From Pisaster brevispinus (Eukaryota; Echinodermata; Asteroidea; Forcipulatida; Asteriidae): DNA of 64,000 nucleotides. The translations under genes were made by a program, and so were the position numbers. Below the pieces are notes generated by a model. The model saw nothing but the letters and a program-made list of their open reading frames with translations, searched no databases and was not told the DNA's origin. Shown piece after piece: positions 1 through 12,183 of the stretch. Position 1 is the first letter of the stretch. The number at the start of each line of letters is the position of its first letter. The stretch spans positions 15,239,627 through 15,303,626 of the forward strand of contig JAMKCF010000008.1 of the NCBI GenBank assembly GCA_023634235.1, written 5' to 3'.

Positions 1-3000
1 TTTCCCCTGGTTTTTGTTTTCCTATTTCTTTAAGGGGTGGGCCTAACATCCAGGCCGCTCGCCTCGCCTACAAAATCGTCAGCAACCCCAAACTCACGGG
101 AGCGGGAGCCCTTGAAACGGGCTTTACAGTGGTACTAAAATTGTGCAGATCCGATATTGCCCTGGGGGTGATTTGACCCTCCTTATTTTGTATGTGTGTC
201 TTTTTACAGCAAAATCACGTTTATGTTTTGCGGGGCTTTCGGAGTGTCCCCACTTGCTGGTCTTTTCCGGTGTGAAGCCTGCCCGCAACGGCCGTAAAAG
301 TCTAATTTTTGGATGCAGGGATACCTAAGGCAGAGTCAGGCCAAAAAATCATCCCTCTAGCCCTCCTAGATCGGGAGTTATTCCCAAATTCATCGCACTT
401 TTATTTTGGGCCACGACCCTTGCCGGCACGACCTTGCTTCGCAGCCGGCCCCTGTTTTTTTTTTTTTTTTCAATTTTTCTTAGGGGAAGGCCAAACATCC
501 AGGCCGTTCGCTTCGCCTACAGAATCGTCAGCGACCGCAAACTCACGGGAGAGGGAGCCCTTGAAACGGGCTTTACAGTGGTATTTAAATTGTGCAGATT
601 CGATATTGCCCTGAGGGTGATGTGACCCTCCTTATTTTGTATTTGTGTCTTTTTACAGCAAAATCAAGTTGATGTTTTGGGGGCTTTCGGAGTGTCCCCG
701 CTTGCTGGTCTTTTCCGGTGTGAAGCCTCCCCGCAACGGCCGTAAAAGTCTAATTTTCGGATGCAGGGATACATAAGGCAGAGTCAGGTAAAAAAATCAT
801 CTCTCTAGCCCTCCTAGATCGGGACTTATTCCCAAAATCACCGCACTTTTATTTTGGGCCATTACCCCTGGTTTTTGTTTTCCTATTTCTCTAAGGGGAA
901 GGCCTAACATCTAGGCCGCTCGCCTCGCCTACAGAATCGTCAGCGACCCCAAACTCACGGGAGAGGGAGCTCTTGAAACGGGCTTTACAGTGGTACTAAA
1001 ATTGTGCAGATCCGATATTGCCCTGGGGGTGATTTGACCCTCCTTATTTTGTATGTGTGTCTTTTTACAGCAAAATCACGTTTATGTTTTGCGGGGCTTT
1101 CGGAGTGTCCCCGCTTGCTGGTCTTTTCCGGTGTGAAGCCTGCCCGCAACGGCCGTAAAAGTCTAATTTTTGGATGCAGGGATACCTAAGGCAGAGTCAG
1201 GCCAAAAAATCATCCCTCTAGCCCTCCTAGATCGGGAGTTATTCCCAAATTCATCGCACTTTTATTTTGGGCGACGACCCTTGCCGGCACGACCTTGCTT
1301 CGCAGCCGGCCCCTGGTTTTTTTTTTTTTTTCAATTTTTCTTAGGGGAAGGCCAAACATCCAGGCCGTTCGCCTCGCCTACAGAATCGTCAGCGACCGCA
1401 AACTCACGGGAGAGGGATCCCTTGAAACGGGCTTTACAGTGGTACTAAAATTGTGCCGATTCGATATTGCCCTGAGGGTGATGTGACCCTCCTTATTTTG
1501 TATTTGTGTCTTTTTACAGCAAAATCAAGTTGATGTTTTGGGGGCTTTCGGAGTGTCCCCGCTTGCTGGTCTTTTCCGGTGTGAAGCCTCCCCGCAACGG
1601 CCGTAAAAGTCTAATTTTCGGATGCAGGGATACATAAGGCAGAGTCAGGTAAAAAAATCATTTCTCTAGCCCTCCTAGATCGGGACTTATTCCCAAAATC
1701 ACCGCACTTTTATTTTGGGCCATTACCCCTGGTTTTTGTTTTCCTATTTCTCTATTAAGGGGAAGGCCTAACATCTAGGCCGCTCGCCTCGCCTACAGAA
1801 TCGTCAGCGACCCCAAACTCACGGTAGAGGGAGCTCTTGAAACGGGCTTTACAGTGGTACTAAAATTGTGCAGATTCGATATTGCCCTGAGGGTGATGTG
1901 ACCCTCCTTATTTTGTATTTGTGTCTTTTTACAGCAAAATCAAGTTGATGTTTTGGGGGCTTTCGGAGTGTCCCCGCTTGCTGGTCTTTTCCGGTATGAA
2001 GCCTGCCTGCAACGGCCGTAAAAGTCTAATTTTCGGATGCAGGGATACCTAAGGCAGAGTCAGGTAAAAAAATCATCTCTCTAGCCCTCCTAGATCTGGA
2101 CTTATTCCCAAAATCACCGCACTTTTATTTTGGGCCATTACCCCTGGTTTTTGTTTTCCTATTTCTCTAAGGGGTCGGCCTAACATCCAGGCCGCTCGCC
2201 TCGCCTACAAAATCGTCAGCGACCCCAAACTCACGGGAGCTTTCGGAGTGTCCCCGCTTGCTGGTATTTTCCGGTGTGAAGCCTGCCCGCAACGGCCGTA
2301 AAAGTCTAATTTTTGGATGCAGGGATACCTAAGGCAGAGTCAGGCAAAAAAATCATCCCTCTAGCCCTCCTAGATCGGGAGTTAATCCCAAATTCATCGC
2401 ACTTTTATTTTGGGCCATGACCCTTGCCGGCACGACCTTGCTTCGCAGCCGGCCCCTGTTTTTTTGTTTTTTTTTTCAATTTTTCTTAGGGGTAGGCCTA
2501 ACATCCAGGCCGCTCGCCTCGCCTACAGAATCGTCAGCAACCGCAAACTCACGGGAGAGGGAGCCCTTGAACGGGCTTTACAGTGGTACTAAAATTGTGC
2601 AGATTCGATATTGCCCTGGGGGTGATGTGACCCTCCTTATTTTGTATTTGTGTCTTTTTAGAGCAAAATCAAGTTGATGTTTTGCGGGGGCTTTCGGAGT
2701 GTCCCCGCTTGCTGGTCTTTTCCGGTGTGAAGCTTGCCCGCAACGGCCGTAAAAGTCTAATTTTCGGATGCAGCAATACCTAAGGCAGAGTCAGGCCAAA
2801 AAAATTTCCCTCTAGCCCTCCTAGATCGGGAGTTATTCCCAAATTCAGCGCACTTTTATTTTGGGCCATGACCCCTGCCGGCACGACCTTGTTTCGCAGC
2901 CGGCCCCTGGTTTTTTTTTTTTTTTCAATTTTTCTTAGGGGTAGGCCTTACATCCAGGCCGCTCGCCTCGCCTACAGAATCGTCAGCGACCCCAAACTTA

Positions 3001-3470
3001 CGGGAGAGGGAGCCCTTGAAACGGGCTTTACAGTGGTATTAAAATTGTGCAGATCCGATATTGCCCTGGGGGTGATTTGACCCTCCTTATTTTGTATTTG
3101 TGTCTTTTTACAGCAAAATCACGTTGATGTTTTGGGGGGCTTTCGGAGTGTCCCCGCTTGCTGGTCTTTTCCGGTGTGAAGCCTGCCCGCAACGGCCGTA
3201 AAAGTCTAATTTTCGGATGCAGGGATACATCAGGCAGAGTCAGGTAAAAAAATCATCTCTCTAGCCCTCCTAGATCGGGACTTATTCCCAAAATCACCGC
3301 ACTTTTATTTTGGGCCATTACCCCTGGTTTTTGTTTTCCTATTTCTCTAAGGGGTAGGCCTAACATCCAGGCCGCTCGCTTCGCCTACAGAATCGTCAGC
3401 GACCCCAAACTCACAGGAGTGGGAGCCCTTGAAGCGGGCTTTACAGTGGTACTAAAATTGTGCAGATCCG
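1..3470 (+). repeat. A/B block, first copy of a duplicated segment
   Basis: Units are A (partial, ends 412), B 413-860, A 861-1273, B 1274-1721, A 1722-2136, truncated A 2137-2416, B 2417-2867, B 2868-3316, then A. Diagnostic variants are GGCCACGACC or GGCGACGACC openings, AGCTCTTG in place of AGCCCTTG, CACGTTTATG, and CCTCCCCGCAACGG. The same order of variants recurs from 12184 to about 15240. The offset is 12184 bp for the first three boundaries and about 11771 bp afterwards, because the second copy lacks the A unit 1722-2136. Confidence 0.9.
2137..2416 (+). repeat. Truncated class A unit (280 bp)
   Basis: About 135 bp are missing. The text jumps from CTCACGGGAGC straight into TTTCGGAGTGTCCCC near 2240. 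This skips the AGCCC-N7-GGGCT dyad, the GGGT/ACCC dyad and the TTTTTACAG segment. The identical junction is found in 13908-14187, so the deletion happened once and was later copied. Confidence 0.95.
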
Positions 3471-3730
3471 ATATTGCCCTGGGGGTGATGTGACCCTCCT
3501 TATTTTGTATTTGTGTCTTTTTTACAGCAAAATCACCTTGATGTTTTGCGGGGCTTTCGGAGTGTCCCCGCATGCTGGTCTTTTCCGGTGTGAAGCCTGC
3601 CCGCAACGGCCGTAAAAGTCTAATTTTTTGATGCAGGGATACCTCAGGCAGAGTCAGGCCAAAAAATCATCCCTCTAGCCCTCCTTGATCGGGAGTTATT
3701 CCCAAATTCACCGCACTTTTATTTTGGGCC

Positions 3731-6700
3731 TTGACCCCTGCCGGCACGACCTTGCTTCGCAGCCGGCCCCTGTTTTTTTTTTTTTTTTTTTTCAATTTTT
3801 CTTAGCGGTAGGCCTAACATCCAGGCCACTCGCCTCGCCTACAGAATCGTCAGCGACCCCAAACTCACGGGAGAGGGAGCCCTTGAAACGGGCTCTACAG
3901 TGGTATTAAAATTGTGCAGATTCGATATTGCCCTGGGGGTGATGTGACCCTCCTTATTTTGTATTTGTGTCTTCTTACAGCAAAATCAAGTTGATGTTTT
4001 GGGGCGCTTTCGGAGTGTCCCCGCATGCTGGTCTTTTCCGGTGTGAAGCCTGCCCGCAACGGCCGTAAAAGTCTAATTTTCGGATGCAAGGATACCTAAT
4101 GCAGAGTCAGGTGAAAAAAATCATCCCTCTAGCCCACCTAGATCGGGACTTATTCCCAAAATCACCGCACTTTTATTTTGGGCCATTACCCCTGGTTTTT
4201 GTTTTCCTATTTCTCTAAGGGGTGTGCCTAACATCCAGGCCGCTCGCCTCGCCTACAGAATCGTCAGCAACCCCAAACTCAAGGGAGAGGGAGCCCTTGA
4301 AACGGGCCTTACAGTGGTACTAAAATTGTGCAGATCCGATATTGCCCTGGGGGTGATTTGACCCTACTTATTTTGTATGTGTGTCTTTTTACAGCAAAAT
4401 CACGTTGATGTTTTGCTGGGCTTTCGGAGTGTCCCCGCTTGCTGTTTTTTCCGGTGTGAAGCCTGCCGCAACGGCCGTAAAAGTCTAATTTTCGGATGCA
4501 GGGATACCTAAGGCAGAGTCAGGCCAAAAAATCATCCCTCTAGCCCTCCTAGATCGGGAGTTATTCCCAAATTTACCGCACTTTTATTTTGGGCCTTGAA
4601 CCCTGCCGGCACGACCTTGCTTCGCAGCCGGCCCCTGTTTTTTTTTTTTTTTTTCAATTTTTCTTAGCGGTAGGCCTAACATCCAGGCCACTCGCCTCGC
4701 CTACAGAATCGTCAGCGACCCCAAACTCACGGGAGAGGGAGCCCTTGAAACGGGCTCTACAGTGGTATTAAAATTGTGCAGATTCGATATTGCCCTGGGG
4801 GTGATGTGACCCTCCTTATTTTGTATTTGTGTCTTTTTACAGCAAAATCAAGTTGATGTTTTGGGGGGCTTTCGGAGTGTCCCCCCATGCTGGTCTTTTC
4901 CGGTGTGAAGCCTGCCCGCAACGGCCGTAAAAGTCTAATTATTTGATGCAGGGATACCTAAGGCAGAGTCAGGTAAAAAAATTATCTCTCTAGCCCTCCT
5001 AGATCGGGACTTATTCCCAAAATCACCGCACTTTTATTTTGGGCCATTACCCCTGGTTTTTCTTTTTCTATTTCTCTAAGGGGTGGGCCTAACATCCAGG
5101 CCGCTCGCCTCGCCTACAGAATCGTCACCGATCCCAAACTCACGGGAGAGGGAGCCCTTGAAACGGGCTTTACAGTGGTACTAAAATTGTGCAGATTCGA
5201 TATTGCCCTGGGGGTGATGTGACCCTCCTTATTTTGTATTTGTGTCTTCTTACAGCAAAATCAAGTTGATGTTTTGGGGCGCTTTCGGAGTGTCCCCGCA
5301 TGCTGGTCTTTTCCGGTGTGAAGCCTGCCCGCAACGGCCGTAAAAGTCTAATTTTCGGATGCAGGGATACCTAATGCAGAGTCAGGTGAAAAAAATCATC
5401 CCTCTAGCCCTCCTAGATCGGGACTTATTCCCAAAATCACCGCACTTTTATTTTGGGCCATTACCCCTGGTTTTTGTTTTCCTATTTCTCTAAGGGGTGT
5501 GCCTAACATCCAGGCCGCTCGCCTCGCCTACAGAATCGTCAGCAACCCCAAACTCAAGGGAGAGGGAGCCCTTGAAACGGGCCTTACAGTGGTACTAAAA
5601 TTGTGCAGATCCGATATTGCCCTGGGGGTGATTTGACCCTACTTATTTTGTATGTGTGTCTTTTTACAGCAAAATCACGTTGATGTTTTGCTGGGCTTTC
5701 GGAGTGTCCCCGCTTGCTGTTTTTTCCGGTGTGAAGCCTGCCGCAACGGCCGTAAAAGTCTAATTTTCGGATGCAGGGATACCTAAGGCAGAGTCAGGCC
5801 AAAAAATCATCCCTCTAGCCCTCCTAGATCGGGAGTTATTCCCAAATTTACCGCACTTTTATTTTGGGCCTTGAACCCTGCCGGCACGACCTTGCTTCGC
5901 AGCCGGCCCCTGTTTTTTTTTTTTTTTTTTTTCAATTTTTCTTAGCGGTAGGCCTAACATCCAGGCCACTCGCCTCGCCTACAGAATCGTCAGCGACCCC
6001 AAACTCACGGGAGAGGGAGCCCTTGAAACGGGCTCTACAGTGGTATTAAAATTGTGCAGATTCGACATTGCCCTGGGGGTGATGTGACCCTCCTTATTTT
6101 GTATTTGTGTCTTTTTACAGCAAAATCAAGTTGATGTTTTGGGGGGCTTTCGGAGTGTCCCCCCATGCTGGTCTTTTCCGGTGTGAAGCCTGCCCGCAAC
6201 GGCCGTAAAAGTCTAATTATTTGATGCAGGGATACCTAAGGCAGAGTCAGGTAAAAAAATTATCTCTCTAGCCCTCCTAGATCGGGACTTATTCCCAAAA
6301 TCACCGCACTTTTATTTTGGGCCATTACCCCTGGTTTTTCTTTTTCTATTTCTCTAAGGGGTGGGCCTAACATCCAGGCCGCTCGCCTCGCCTACAGAAT
6401 TGTCACCAATCCCAAACTCACGGGAGAGGGAGCCCTTGAAACGGGCTTTATAGTGGTACTAAAATTGTGCAGATTCGATATTGCCCTGGGGGTGATGTGA
6501 CCCTCCTTATTTTGTATTTGTGTCTTCTTACAGCAAAATCAAGTTGATGTTTTGGGGCGCTTTCGGAGTGTCCCCGCATGCTGGTCTTTTCCGGTGTGAA
6601 GCCTGCCCGCAACGGCCGTAAAAGTCTAATTTTCGGATGCAGGGATACCTAATGCAGAGTCAGGTGAAAAAAATCATCCCTCTAGCCCTCCTAGATCGGG

Positions 6701-7148
6701 ACTTATTCCCAAAATCACCGCACTTTTATTTTGGGCCATTACCCCTGGTTTTTGTTTTCCTATTTCTCTAAGGGGTGTGCCTAACATCCAGGCCGCTCGC
6801 CTCGCCTACAGAATCGTCAGCAACCCCAAACTCAAGGGAGAGGGAGCCCTTGAAACGGGCCTTACAGTGGTACTAAAATTGTGCAGATCCGATATTGCCC
6901 TGGGGGTGATTTGACCCTACTTATTTTGTATGTGTGTCTTTTTACAGCAAAATCACGTTGATGTTTTGCTGGGCTTTCGGAGTGTCCCCGCTTGCTGTTT
7001 TTTCCGGTGTGAAGCCTGCCGCAACGGCCGTAAAAGTCTAATTTTCGGATGCAGGGATACCTAAGGCAGAGTCAGGCCAAAAAATCATCCCTCTAGCCCT
7101 CCTAGATCGGGAGTTATTCCCAAATTTACCGCACTTTTATTTTGGGCC
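3731..7148 (+). repeat. B-A-A trimeric higher-order repeat (about 1275-1278 bp)
   Basis: After a B-A pair (3731-4595), the trimer B 4596-5045, A 5046-5459, A 5460-5870 is repeated as B 5871-6323, A 6324-6737, A 6738-7148, and a third copy begins at 7149. Copies share private variants: GGGCCTTGAACCC opening, AAATTTACCGC, CTTGCTGTTTTTTCC, CCTGCCGCAACGG, TAATTATTTGATGC and GTCTTCTTACAG. By eye the copies differ at only a few positions, one being GTCACCGAT versus GTCACCAAT. This points to a recent local tandem amplification. Confidence 0.9.
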
Positions 7149-10100
7149 TTGAACCCTGCCGGCACGACCTTGCTTCGCAGCCGGCCCCTGTTTTTTTTTT
7201 GTTTTTTTTCAATTTTTCTTAGCGGTAGGCCTAACATCCAGGCCACTCGCCTCGCCTACAGAATCGTCAGCGACCCCAAACTCACGGGAGAGGGAGCCCT
7301 TGAAACGGGCTCTACAGTGGTATTAAAATTGTGCAGATTCGATATTGCCCTGGGGGTGATGTGACCCTCCTTATTTTGTATTTGTGTCTTTTTACAGCAA
7401 AATCAAGTTGATGTTTTGGGGGGCTTTCGGAGTGTCCCCCCATGCTGGTCTTTTCCGGTGTGAAGCCTGCCCGCAACGGCCGTAAAAGTCTAATTATTTG
7501 ATGCAGGGATACCTAAGGCAGAGTCAGGTAAAAAAATTATCTCTCTAGCCCTCCTAGATCGGGACTTATTCCCAAAATCACCGCACTTTTATTTTGGGCC
7601 ATTACCCCTGGTTTTTCTTTTTCTATTTCTCTAAGGGGTGGGCCTAACATCCAGGCCGCTCGCCTCGCCTACAGAATCGTCACCGATCCCAAACTCACGG
7701 GAGAGGGAGCCCTTGAAACGGGCTTTACAGTGGTACTAAAATTGTGCAGATTCGATATTGCCCTGGGGGTGATGTGACCCTCCTTATTTTGTATGTGTGT
7801 CTTTTTACAGCAAAATCACCTTGATGTTTTGCGGGGCTTTCGGAGTGTCCCTGCTTGCTGGTCTTTTCCGGTGTGAAGCCTGCCCGCAGTGGCCGTAAAA
7901 GTCTAATTTTCGGATGCAGGGATACCTAAGGCAGAGTCAGGTAAAAAATCATGCCTCTAGCCCTCCTAGATCGGGAGTTATTCCCAAATTCACCGCACTT
8001 TTATTTTGGGCTATGACCCCTGCCGGCACGACCTTGCTTCGCAGCCGGCCCCTTGGTTGTTTTTTTTTAAAATTTTTTCTTAGAGGAAGGCCTAACATCC
8101 AAGCCGCTCGCCTCGCCTACAGAATCGTCAGCGACCCCAAACTCACGGGAGAAGGAGCCCTTGAAACGGGCTTTACAGTGGTATTAAAATTGTGCAGATT
8201 CGATATTGCCCTGGGGGTGATGTGACCCTCCTTATTTTGTATTTGTGTCTTTTTACAGCAAAATCAAGTTGATGTTTTGGGGGGCTTTCGGAGTGACCCC
8301 GTTTGCTGGTCTTTTCCGGTGTGAAGCTTGCCCGCAGTGGCCGTAAAAGTCTAATTTTCGGATGCAGGGATACCTAAGGCAGAGTCAGGTAAAAAAATCA
8401 TCTCTCTAGCCCTCCTAGATCGGGACTTATTCCCAAAATGACCGCACTTTTATTTTGGGCCATTACCCCTGGTTTTTGTTTTCCTATTTCTCTAAGGGGT
8501 GTGCCTAACATCCAGGCCGCTCGCCTCGCCTACAGAATCGTCAGCAACCCCAAACTCACGGGAGAGGGAGCCCTTGAAACGGGCTCTACAGTGGTATTAA
8601 AATTGTGCAGATTCGATATTGCCCTGGGGGTGATGTGACCCTCCTTATTTTGTATTTGTGTCTTTTTACAGCAAAATCAAGTTGATGTTTTGGGGGGCTT
8701 TCGGAGTGTCCCCGCATGCTGGTCTTTTCCGGTGTGAAGCCTGCCCGCAACGGCCGTAAAAGTCTAATTTTCGGATGCAGGGATACCTAATGCAGAGTCA
8801 GGCTATAAAAATCATCTCTCTAGCCCTCCTAGATCGGGACTTATTCCCAAAATCCCCGCACTTTTATTTTGGGCCATTACCCCTGGTTTTTGTTTTCCTA
8901 TTTCTCTAAGGGGTGTGCCTAACATCCAGGCCGCTCGCCTCGCCTACAGAATCGTCAGCAACCCCAAACTCAAGGGAGAGGGGACCCTTGAAACGGGCCT
9001 TACAGTGGTACTAAAATTGTGCAGATCCGATATTGCCCTGGGGGTGATTTGACCCTCCTTATTTTGTATGTATGTCTTTTTACAGCAAAATCACGTTGAT
9101 GTTTTGCTGGGCTTTCGGAGTGTCCCCGCTTGATGGTTTTTTCCGGTGTGAAGCCTGCCGCAACGGCCGTAAAAGTCTAATTTTCGGATGCAGGGATACC
9201 TAAGGCAGAGTCAGGCCAAAAAATCATCCCTCTAGCCCTCCTAGATCGGGAGTTATTCCCAAATTCACCGCACTTTTATTTTGGGCCTTGACCCCTGCCG
9301 GCACGACCTTGCTTCGCACCCGGCCCCTGGTTTTTTTTATTTTTTTTTCTTTTTTCTAAGCGGTAGGCCTAACATCCAGGCCACTCGCCTCGCCTACAGA
9401 ATCGTCAGCGACCCCAAACTCACGGGAGAGGGAGCCCTTCAAACGGGCTCTACAGTGGTATTGAAATTGTGCAGATTCGATATTGCCCTGGGGGTGATGT
9501 GACCCTCCTTATTTTGTATTTGTGTCTTTTTACAGCAAAATCACGTTGATGTTTTGCGGCGCTTTCGGAGTGTCCCCGCTTGCTGGTCTTTTCCGGTGTG
9601 AAGCCTGCCCGCAACGGCCGTAAAAGTCTAATTTTCGGATGCAGGATACCTAAGGCAGAGTCAGGTACAAAAATCATCTCTCTAGCCCTCCTAGATCGGG
9701 ACTTATTCCCAAAATCACCGCACTTTTATTTTGGGCCATTACCCCTGGTTTTTTTTTTTCAACTTTTCTTAGGGGAAGGCCTAACATCCAGGCCGCTCGC
9801 CTCGCCTAAAGAATCGTCAGCGACCCCAAACTCACGGGAGAGGGAGCCCTTGAAACGGGCTTTACAGTGGTACTACAATTGTGCAGATTCGATATTGCCC
9901 TGGGGGTGATGTGACCCTCCTTATTTTGTATTTGTGTCTTTTTACAGCAAAATCAAGTTGATGTTTTGGGGGGCTTTCGGAGTGTCCCCGCTTGCTGGTC
10001 TTTTCCGGTGTGAAGCCTGCCCGCAACGGCCGTAAAAGTCTAATTTTCGGATGCAGGGATACCTAAGGCAGAGTCAGGTAAAAAATCACCTCTCTAGCCC

Positions 10101-10149
10101 TCCTTGATCGGGACTTATTCCCAAAATCACCGCACTTTTATTTTGGGCC
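7149..10149 (+). repeat. Mixed A/B block, duplicated about 49.3-49.7 kb downstream
   Basis: Units: B 7149-7600, A 7601-8012, B 8013-8461 (opening GGGCTATGACC and CCTTGGTTG), A 8462-8875 (AAAATGACCGC at its start), A 8876-9287, B 9288-9737 (CGCACCCGGCCCC), hybrid 9738-10149. The same order and private variants recur at 56433-59846. One extra A unit (57748-58160) in the distal copy changes the offset from 49284 to 49699 bp. Confidence 0.9.
9738..10149 (+). repeat. Hybrid unit: A opening with B-like poly-T tract
   Basis: It opens as class A (ATTACCCCTGG), but the pyrimidine stretch is a T run followed by CAACTTTTCTTAG, as in class B (CAATTTTTCTTAG). It lacks the GCCGGC block and has A length (412 bp). 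It also carries CCTAAAGAATCG and GTACTACAATTG. The same hybrid occurs at 59435-59846, so the exchange that made it predates the block duplication. Confidence 0.85.
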
Positions 10150-10470
10150 ATTACACCTGGTTTTTGTTTTCCTATTTCTCTTAGGGGTGGGCCTAAAATT
10201 GTGCAGATTCGATATTGCCCTGGGGGTGATGTGACCCTCCTTATTTTGTATTTGTGTCTTTTTACAGCAAAATCAAGTTGATGTTTTGGGGGGCTTTCGG
10301 AGTGTCCCCGCTTGCTGGTCTTTTCCGGTGTGAAGCCTGCCCGCAACGGCCGTAAAAGTCTAATTTTCGGATGTAGGGATACCTAAGGCAGAGTCAGGTA
10401 AAAAAATCATCTCTCTAGCCCTCCTAGATCTGGACTTATTCCCAAAATCACCGCACTTTTATTTTGGGCC
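10150..10470 (+). repeat. Truncated class A unit (321 bp)
   Basis: The text passes from GGGTGGGCCTAA directly to AATTGTGCAGATTC, so about 91 bp are missing. CTAA at 10193-10196 occurs at both normal break positions (CCTAACATCC and TACTAAAATT), which is a 4-bp microhomology junction. The corresponding unit in the distal duplicate (59847-60259) is full length, so this loss followed the duplication. Confidence 0.9.
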
Positions 10471-12183
10471 ATTACCCCTGGTTTTTGTTTTCCTATTTCT
10501 CTAAGGGGTGGGCCTAACATCCAGGCCGCTCGCCTCGCCTACAAAATCGTCAGCGACCCCAAACTCACGGGAGCGGGAGCCCTTGAAACGGGCTTTACAG
10601 TGGTACTAAAATTGTGCAGATCCGATATTGCCCTGGGGGTGATTTGACCCTCCTTATTTTGTATGTGTGTCTTTTTACAGCAAAATCACGTTGATGTTTT
10701 GCGGGGCTTTCGGAGTGTCCCCGCTTGATGGTCTTTTCCGGTGTGAAGCCTGCCCGCAACGGCCGTAAAAGTCTAATTTTTGGATGCAGGGATACCTAAG
10801 GCAGAGTCAGGCCAAAAAATCATCCCTCTAGCCCTCCTAGATCGGGAGTTATTCCCAAATTCACCGCACTTTTATTTTGGGCCATGACCCCTGCCGGCAC
10901 GACCTTGCTTCGCAGACGGCCCCTGGGTTTTTTTTTTCAATTTTTCTTAGGGGAAGGCCAAACATCCAGGCCGCTCGCCTCGCCTACAGAATCGTCAGCG
11001 ACCGCAAACTCACGGGAGAGGGAGCCCTTGAAACGGGCTTTACAGTGGTACTAAAATTGTGCAGATTCGATATTGCCCTGAGGGTGATGTGACCCTCCTT
11101 ATTTTGTATTTGTGTCTTTTTACAGCAAAATCAAGTTGATGTTTTGGGGGCTTTCGGAGTGTCCCCGCTTGCTGGTCTTTTCCGGTGTGAAGCCTGCCTG
11201 CAACGGCCGTAAAAGTCTAATTTTCGGATGCAGGGATACCTAAGGCAGAGTCAGGTAAAAAAATCATCTCTCTAGCCCTCCTAGATCTGGACTTATTCCC
11301 AAAATCACCGCACTTTTATTTTGGGCCATTACCCCTGGTTTTTGTTTTCCTATTTCTCTAAGGGGGGGCCTAACATCCAGGCCGCTCGCCTCGCCTACAA
11401 AATCGTCAGCGACCCCAAACTCACGGGAGCGGGAGCCCTTGAAACGGGCTTTACAGTGGTACTAAAATTGTGCAGATCCGATATTGCCCGGGGGGTGATT
11501 TGACCCTCCTTATTTTGTATGTGTGTCTTTTTACAGCAAAATCACGTTGATGGTTTGCGGGGCTTTCGGAGTGTCCCCGCTTGCTGGTCTTTTCCGGTGT
11601 GAAGCCTGCCCGCAACGGCCGTAAAAGTCTAATTTTTGGATGCAGGGATACCTAAGGCAGAGTCAGGCCAAAAAATCATCCCTCTAGCCCTCCTAGATCG
11701 GGAGTTATTCCCAAATTCACCGCACTTTTATTTTGGGCCATGACCCCTGCCGGCACGACCTTGCTTCGCAGCCGGCCCCTGGGTTTTTTTTTTCAATTTT
11801 TCTTAGGGGAAGGCCAAACATCCAGGCCGCTCGCCTCGCCTACAGAATCGTCAGCGACCGCAAACTCACGGGAGAGGGAGCCCTTGAAACGGGCTTTACA
11901 GTGGTACTAAAATTGTGCAGATTCGATATTGCCCTGAGGGTGATGTGACCCTCCTTATTTTGTATTTGTGTCTTTTTACAGCAAAATCAAGTTGATGTTT
12001 TGGGGGCTTTCGGAGTGTCCCCGCTTGCTGGTCTTTTCCAGTGTGAAGCCTGCCTGCAACGGCCGTAAAAGTCTAATTTTCGGATGCAGGGATACCTAAG
12101 GCAGAGTCAGGTAAAAAAATCATCTCTCTAGCCCTCCTAGATCTGGACTTATTCCCAAAATCACCGCACTTTTATTTTGGGCC
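10471..12183 (+). repeat. A-B dimeric higher-order repeat (857 bp, two copies)
   Basis: A 10471-10883 and B 10884-11327 are repeated as A 11328-11739 and B 11740-12183. Shared variants include GATCTGGACTT, a short T tract after CCCCTGGG, CAAACATCC, GCGACCGCAAAC, CCCTGAGGGTG and GCCTGCCTGCAACGG. The B units are short (444 bp), mainly because the poly-T tract is short. Confidence 0.9.
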
